Source of the DNA: Tannerellaceae bacterium
Lineage (GTDB): Bacteria; Bacteroidota; Bacteroidia; Bacteroidales; Tannerellaceae
NCBI GenBank assembly: GCA_031267205.1
Contig: JAIRZN010000113.1
Span: forward strand, 1 to 9,678
Length of the DNA: 9,678 bases
Direction of reading: 5' to 3'
The notes under the pieces are model-generated. The model did not search any database. It was not told the origin of the DNA and saw only the letters and a program-made list of their open reading frames with translations. Made by a program: the position numbers and the translations under genes. Each line of letters starts with the position of its first letter. The first letter of the stretch is position 1. Positions 6,939-9,678 of the stretch are shown here, one piece after another.

Positions 6939-8412
6939 AGTCGAACTTGCGGCTGAGCGGAATATTGAGGTTGAAATCGTGCAGCGTCAGCTTGCGTATC
7001 TTATAATAGCTGAGTTGGTAGTCGCGCAGGGCGCGTATGTAGTTGCGTTCGGCTTCCTGCAGGCGGTTGAGCGACAGGGTGAGGCTATTGATGTCGGCCT
7101 TGCCGATGATAAAGCGTTGCTTAGTCTCGGCATAGGCCATCTGAGCCAGGTCGAGGGCTTCTTCGGCTGAAGAGATAAGCTGCTGCTGTACGTTGAAGTC
7201 GCCTACGGTCATAAGCAGGTCTTCTTCGAGCGATACTTCCTCCTGGCGGGCGGAAATCTGCGCTACGCTTAGCGTATTGCGCGCCATATTATACTTGCCC
7301 TTGCGCACGCCCCAGTCGACTAAGGGTATGCTTATCGAGACGGCCACGACGTCCTGCTGGAGCGGACTACGGTAGGCCTCGCGCAGAGTGCCTGCTACCT
7401 GGTTGAACCCGATGCTTAGCGATAGCGAGGCGTCGAACAGGGCCTCCTTGCGGGTACGGTCGACCTGCTGCTCGGCGTCTAATATACGCTCGCGGAAGTC
7501 GGCGAACTTCGGATTGTTCTCGCGGGCATGTAGCAGGACTTCCTCGACGGAGAGCGTGCGCTTGACCGGATGACCGGGCAGGCGCAGGCGTATCGAAGCA
7601 TTCTTGTCGAAGTTAAGGTAAGAGGCTAAGGCGAACATAGCCCGCTTGAGGTCGATCTCGGCAGTCTGCAACTTGTTGCGGGCGTTGACGGCGTCGAGGC
7701 GCAGCGTGAGCAGGTCGGCCTGCGTGATGGAGGCTATCTTCTGACGCTGTTCGCCGGTACGGTAGAGCGTATCGGTAGAGGTTACGTTATCGCGCGCCAT
7801 ATCGTACTCCACCTGCGCCATAGCGAGGTCGAAGAAGTATGCCGCAGCCTGCTCGCTTATCTGCTCCATGTTGTAGAGGAACTCCTTCTTGGCCTTTTCG
7901 TACTTCAGAGGCTCTATCTTGCGTTCCCACTTGAAGGGATTGTATCCGACGAGCGACTGCGAGTAGCCGATGCGCACCGGCGTCGAAGTATACTGCGTAT
8001 TCGTGTTATCACCGAAGTTGCGTATCAACCCTATATCGCTGTTGAGGAAGAACTGTCCGCCCAGAAGGTCGAAGTTCTGCGTCACCGCCAGTCTGCCGGA
8101 GGCGTAATATGACTCCTGTCGGCGGTAGACGTCGATGTCATCGTTTGAATCGTACCGCCGCGTGATGTCGCGATAGTACTGGACAGGCGTCATATCGAGC
8201 GTCACGCCCGGCAATCGTCCGGCCTTATAAGTACGGTACTGCCAGTATCCCGTCAGGTACATATTCTTACTCCTGAACGCTTCAAGCGAACTGTCGCCCG
8301 CTATGGCGACGGTTTCCTCGAGCGAGAGCGTTATCTGCGCCCCCGCCTTTACTCCCAAAAGAGCGAGGCTTAGTATGGAAAGACGTATGAAGGTCGAAAT
8401 ATTGTTGTTCAT
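6931..8412 (-). CDS. TolC-family outer-membrane efflux protein
   Basis: The 493-aa product is the outer-membrane channel partner for the overlapping RND pump. Residues 1-25 form a signal peptide (MNNNISTFIRL..., cleavage probable after AGA). Two outer-membrane-efflux repeats follow, roughly 28-240 and 265-485, each with long amphipathic helices; examples are KLQTAEIDLKRAMFALASYL in the first repeat and SAEEALDLAQMAYAETKQRF plus the typical NSLTLSLNRLQEAERNYIRA in the second. Beta-strand segments rich in Tyr and Phe lie between helices. Length is normal for the family (TolC 493 with signal). There is no Cys after the signal peptide, so it is not a lipoprotein of the OprM type. It lies 62 bp downstream of the propeller lipoprotein gene and may share its transcript or use a weak promoter in that gap. 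Confidence 0.94.
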   Translation of the reverse strand: MNNNISTFIRLSILSLALLGVKAGAQITLSLEETVAIAGDSSLEAFRSKNMYLTGYWQYRTYKAGRLPGVTLDMTPVQYYRDITRRYDSNDDIDVYRRQESYYASGRLAVTQNFDLLGGQFFLNSDIGLIRNFGDNTNTQYTSTPVRIGYSQSLVGYNPFKWERKIEPLKYEKAKKEFLYNMEQISEQAAAYFFDLAMAQVEYDMARDNVTSTDTLYRTGEQRQKIASITQADLLTLRLDAVNARNKLQTAEIDLKRAMFALASYLNFDKNASIRLRLPGHPVKRTLSVEEVLLHARENNPKFADFRERILDAEQQVDRTRKEALFDASLSLSIGFNQVAGTLREAYRSPLQQDVVAVSISIPLVDWGVRKGKYNMARNTLSVAQISARQEEVSLEEDLLMTVGDFNVQQQLISSAEEALDLAQMAYAETKQRFIIGKADINSLTLSLNRLQEAERNYIRALRDYQLSYYKIRKLTLHDFNLNIPLSRKFDYE

Positions 8413-8441
8413 GGTGTATTATATGTTTGTTTAAATCCTTG

Positions 8442-8449
8442 CAAAAGTC
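8442..8449 (-). promoter_or_regulatory. Weak -7-like promoter element before the TolC-family gene
   Basis: On the minus strand this reads GACTTTTG, matching 5 of 6 fixed bases of the Bacteroides -7 pattern TAnnTTTG. It would give a leader of roughly 23 nt. No TTG element is found 19-21 bp upstream. The 62-bp gap has no strong terminator, so read-through from the lipoprotein gene is equally possible. Confidence 0.22.
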
Positions 8450-8471
8450 TTGCCGGCGGGATGGTGCGGCA

Positions 8472-8491
8472 TACTTATAGTTCCTTGTGCT
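8472..8491. repeat. 20-bp direct repeat, copy 1 (3' end of the propeller lipoprotein gene)
   Basis: This stretch, tacttatagttccttgtgct on the plus strand, covers the last codons and stop of the lipoprotein gene plus 3 bp of its downstream flank. It is identical to 9659-9678. Confidence 0.95.
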
Positions 8492-9653
8492 TCATGAGCA
8501 TTATTACGGGGTTGGATTCTTCGTCCAAGCCGGAGGCGAGTTCTTTCAGTCGGCCTTTCAGCTCTCCTTTTTCGTAGGCTTCGACGAGTTGGTCTGCTTG
8601 CAAAACCCGCCAGGCTGCGATTCCGGCGTTTATGGGGGACGACTTCAGGCTTACTTCTTTCTTGACGGTGTAGTCGTCGTTGTAGGCGACGTATTTATAT
8701 ATCGCTTTTTCCTCTTTGTCGTACACCAAATCTATATCAGGGAATCCTTCGCTCGTTGCAAAATTAAATTCCTTCTTCACCGTTGCCATGAAATCGTAAC
8801 GGCGGGTAACGGCGGCGGGCAAAAGGAATACTTCCGGCTCCATGCTTTGTACGGACGGGGTGCGGACTATGAGCGGCGTCATCGTGTGGTCGGGAGAATA
8901 TCTGTAAACCGTATCCGCCGAAAGTTCTACAATAAGCCAATCTCCAAAGTATGGTATTATGGGACGTTCGGATGGGCCTGCGGTATAAATCATACCGGTA
9001 GCTTCATCCTTTGAGACCAACACCGATATTTTCTTCTCTTTGAACGGTATTTGTATCTCCCGCGTGATACTCCCGTCCTGTTTGGAGATAATCAGAAACG
9101 ACTGTCTGTCTGATTTCCCCTCCACGTCGAAAAAGCCGTCGTGACAAATCAGGTTATCCCGGTCGAAATTGTATATGAGATTATAACTGGCGCCTTCCTT
9201 ATACGCAAAGCTCCGCTTGAAATTCCCATCCGTATCATACACGAATATTTTCTTTGAATAATGGTCGATCACAAACATCTCGCCATTATCTTCGTCCAAC
9301 ATAAGTCCTAAGACATACGTGTATTCCTCGCCGCCTTGTCCTTTGCGGTTGATTTTCTTTATGCCCTTGCCGGTTTTGCGGTCGAAGACGAATATGTCGC
9401 CGTCGTTAACCCAGTTTTTAACCAGAACGATGTCCTCTCCTACATCCAAGAGGGCGCCTTGCGTCACAAATTCGTCCGTTGTTTCCAGCGCGACGTATTC
9501 TACATCCATAAAATCCTGGAGGATCAGCTCCTTCTCAGGGTAGCTGGCCGTGACGTCGACCGTTATCAGTCCGTCCGACGGCTGTTTCTTCTCCGTCGTG
9601 CATCCTGCAATTACAAGCAGGGCGGCGATTGCGTTTACGATTAGCCTTTTCAT
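8475..9653 (-). CDS. 6-bladed beta-propeller lipoprotein (DUF5128-like)
   Basis: The 392-aa product is an envelope lipoprotein. The N-terminus MKRLIVNAIAALLVIAGC has a clear lipobox (IAGC, Cys18), followed by a short polar tether. The mature part carries hallmarks of the abundant Bacteroidota 6-bladed beta-propeller family: VEYVALETT (51-59), the RKGQGGEEY motif (103-111) corresponding to the usual G.GPGEY, and repeated blade strands such as IFVFDRKTGK (87-96) and MFVIDHYSKKIFVYDTDGNF (126-145). The C-terminus is polar and ends MLMKHKEL. These proteins are often encoded in tandem, and their ligands are mostly unknown. The start is preceded by only 8 bp after the stop of a similar upstream gene, so the two are in one operon. 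A role in binding something moved by the downstream pump is conceivable but is inference only. Confidence 0.9.
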   Translation of the reverse strand: MKRLIVNAIAALLVIAGCTTEKKQPSDGLITVDVTASYPEKELILQDFMDVEYVALETTDEFVTQGALLDVGEDIVLVKNWVNDGDIFVFDRKTGKGIKKINRKGQGGEEYTYVLGLMLDEDNGEMFVIDHYSKKIFVYDTDGNFKRSFAYKEGASYNLIYNFDRDNLICHDGFFDVEGKSDRQSFLIISKQDGSITREIQIPFKEKKISVLVSKDEATGMIYTAGPSERPIIPYFGDWLIVELSADTVYRYSPDHTMTPLIVRTPSVQSMEPEVFLLPAAVTRRYDFMATVKKEFNFATSEGFPDIDLVYDKEEKAIYKYVAYNDDYTVKKEVSLKSSPINAGIAAWRVLQADQLVEAYEKGELKGRLKELASGLDEESNPVIMLMKHKEL

Positions 9654-9658
9654 ACTCT

Positions 9659-9678
9659 TACTTATAGTTCCTTGTGCT
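9659..9678. repeat. 20-bp direct repeat, copy 2 (right window edge)
   Basis: It is identical to 8472-8491 and is cut by the window edge, so the homology may be longer. It lies directly upstream of the lipoprotein start and marks the 3' end of a related gene. Confidence 0.95.
9662..9678 (-). CDS. C-terminal end of a probable tandem propeller-lipoprotein paralogue (partial)
   Basis: On the minus strand the edge reads ..AG CAC AAG GAA CTA TAA, encoding HKEL and a stop preceded by a cut codon compatible with Lys. The complete lipoprotein gene downstream ends KHKEL with identical codons. The most likely reading is a tandem duplicate 8 bp upstream of that gene. Only four full codons are visible, so the identity rests on the shared DNA and on the family's habit of tandem arrangement. 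Confidence 0.55.

Noticed and set aside
6495..6956. 153-aa forward ORF, and several similar ones opposite the RND and TolC genes
   Set aside because: These are antisense shadows of strongly recognisable membrane and outer-membrane protein genes, without domains of their own.

Overview
The window looks like a chromosomal stretch of a Bacteroidales (Bacteroidota) bacterium. The evidence is a DUF5128-type 6-bladed beta-propeller lipoprotein, a TolC-family outer-membrane factor translationally coupled to an RND pump, a TonB-dependent receptor with a C-terminal Phe, A-rich translation starts without strong Shine-Dalgarno sequences, and promoter-like sites resembling the Bacteroides -33/-7 pattern. 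The DNA is moderately GC-rich; I cannot name the genus.

Left end (1-543, + strand): a tandem array of 23 units of exactly 21 bp (5-487) that continues past the left edge. Three sequence families follow one another in one unbroken register. One forward frame is open through the whole visible array (3-490) and stops with TGA (489-491) directly after the last unit. It reads as heptapeptides of the types PGNIFEY, RGAFAGD and LGSLAED, so I call it the 3' end of a heptapeptide-repeat gene. It has no start codon inside the window and is easy to miss. It is followed after 52 AT-rich bases by a 228-aa soluble protein of unknown function (544-1230) that ends in a beta-rich domain with a WENTRGEKGPWS motif.

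Middle (1231-3764): a likely terminator hairpin, a perfect 10-bp palindrome, a candidate promoter and then a 771-aa TonB-dependent outer-membrane receptor (1419-3734). It is of the simple plug-plus-barrel kind, not the SusC kind. A hairpin in the 30-bp convergent gap can serve transcripts from both sides.

Right side (3765-9678, - strand), in order of transcription: the last codons of a gene entering from the right edge, a 392-aa beta-propeller lipoprotein (9653-8475), a 493-aa TolC-family protein (8412-6931) and a 1057-aa RND permease (6938-3765). The last two overlap by 8 nt. The final 20 bp of the window exactly repeat the 3' end of the lipoprotein gene, which indicates a tandem paralogue upstream. 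No periplasmic adaptor (membrane fusion protein) gene is present, so the expected tripartite pump is incomplete here.

Functionally, the minus-strand set is an envelope export module (inner-membrane pump plus outer-membrane channel) next to surface or periplasmic propeller lipoproteins, facing an outer-membrane import receptor. Whether they handle a shared compound cannot be told from sequence alone. The least explained part of the window is the repeat array and its neighbour at 544-1230.
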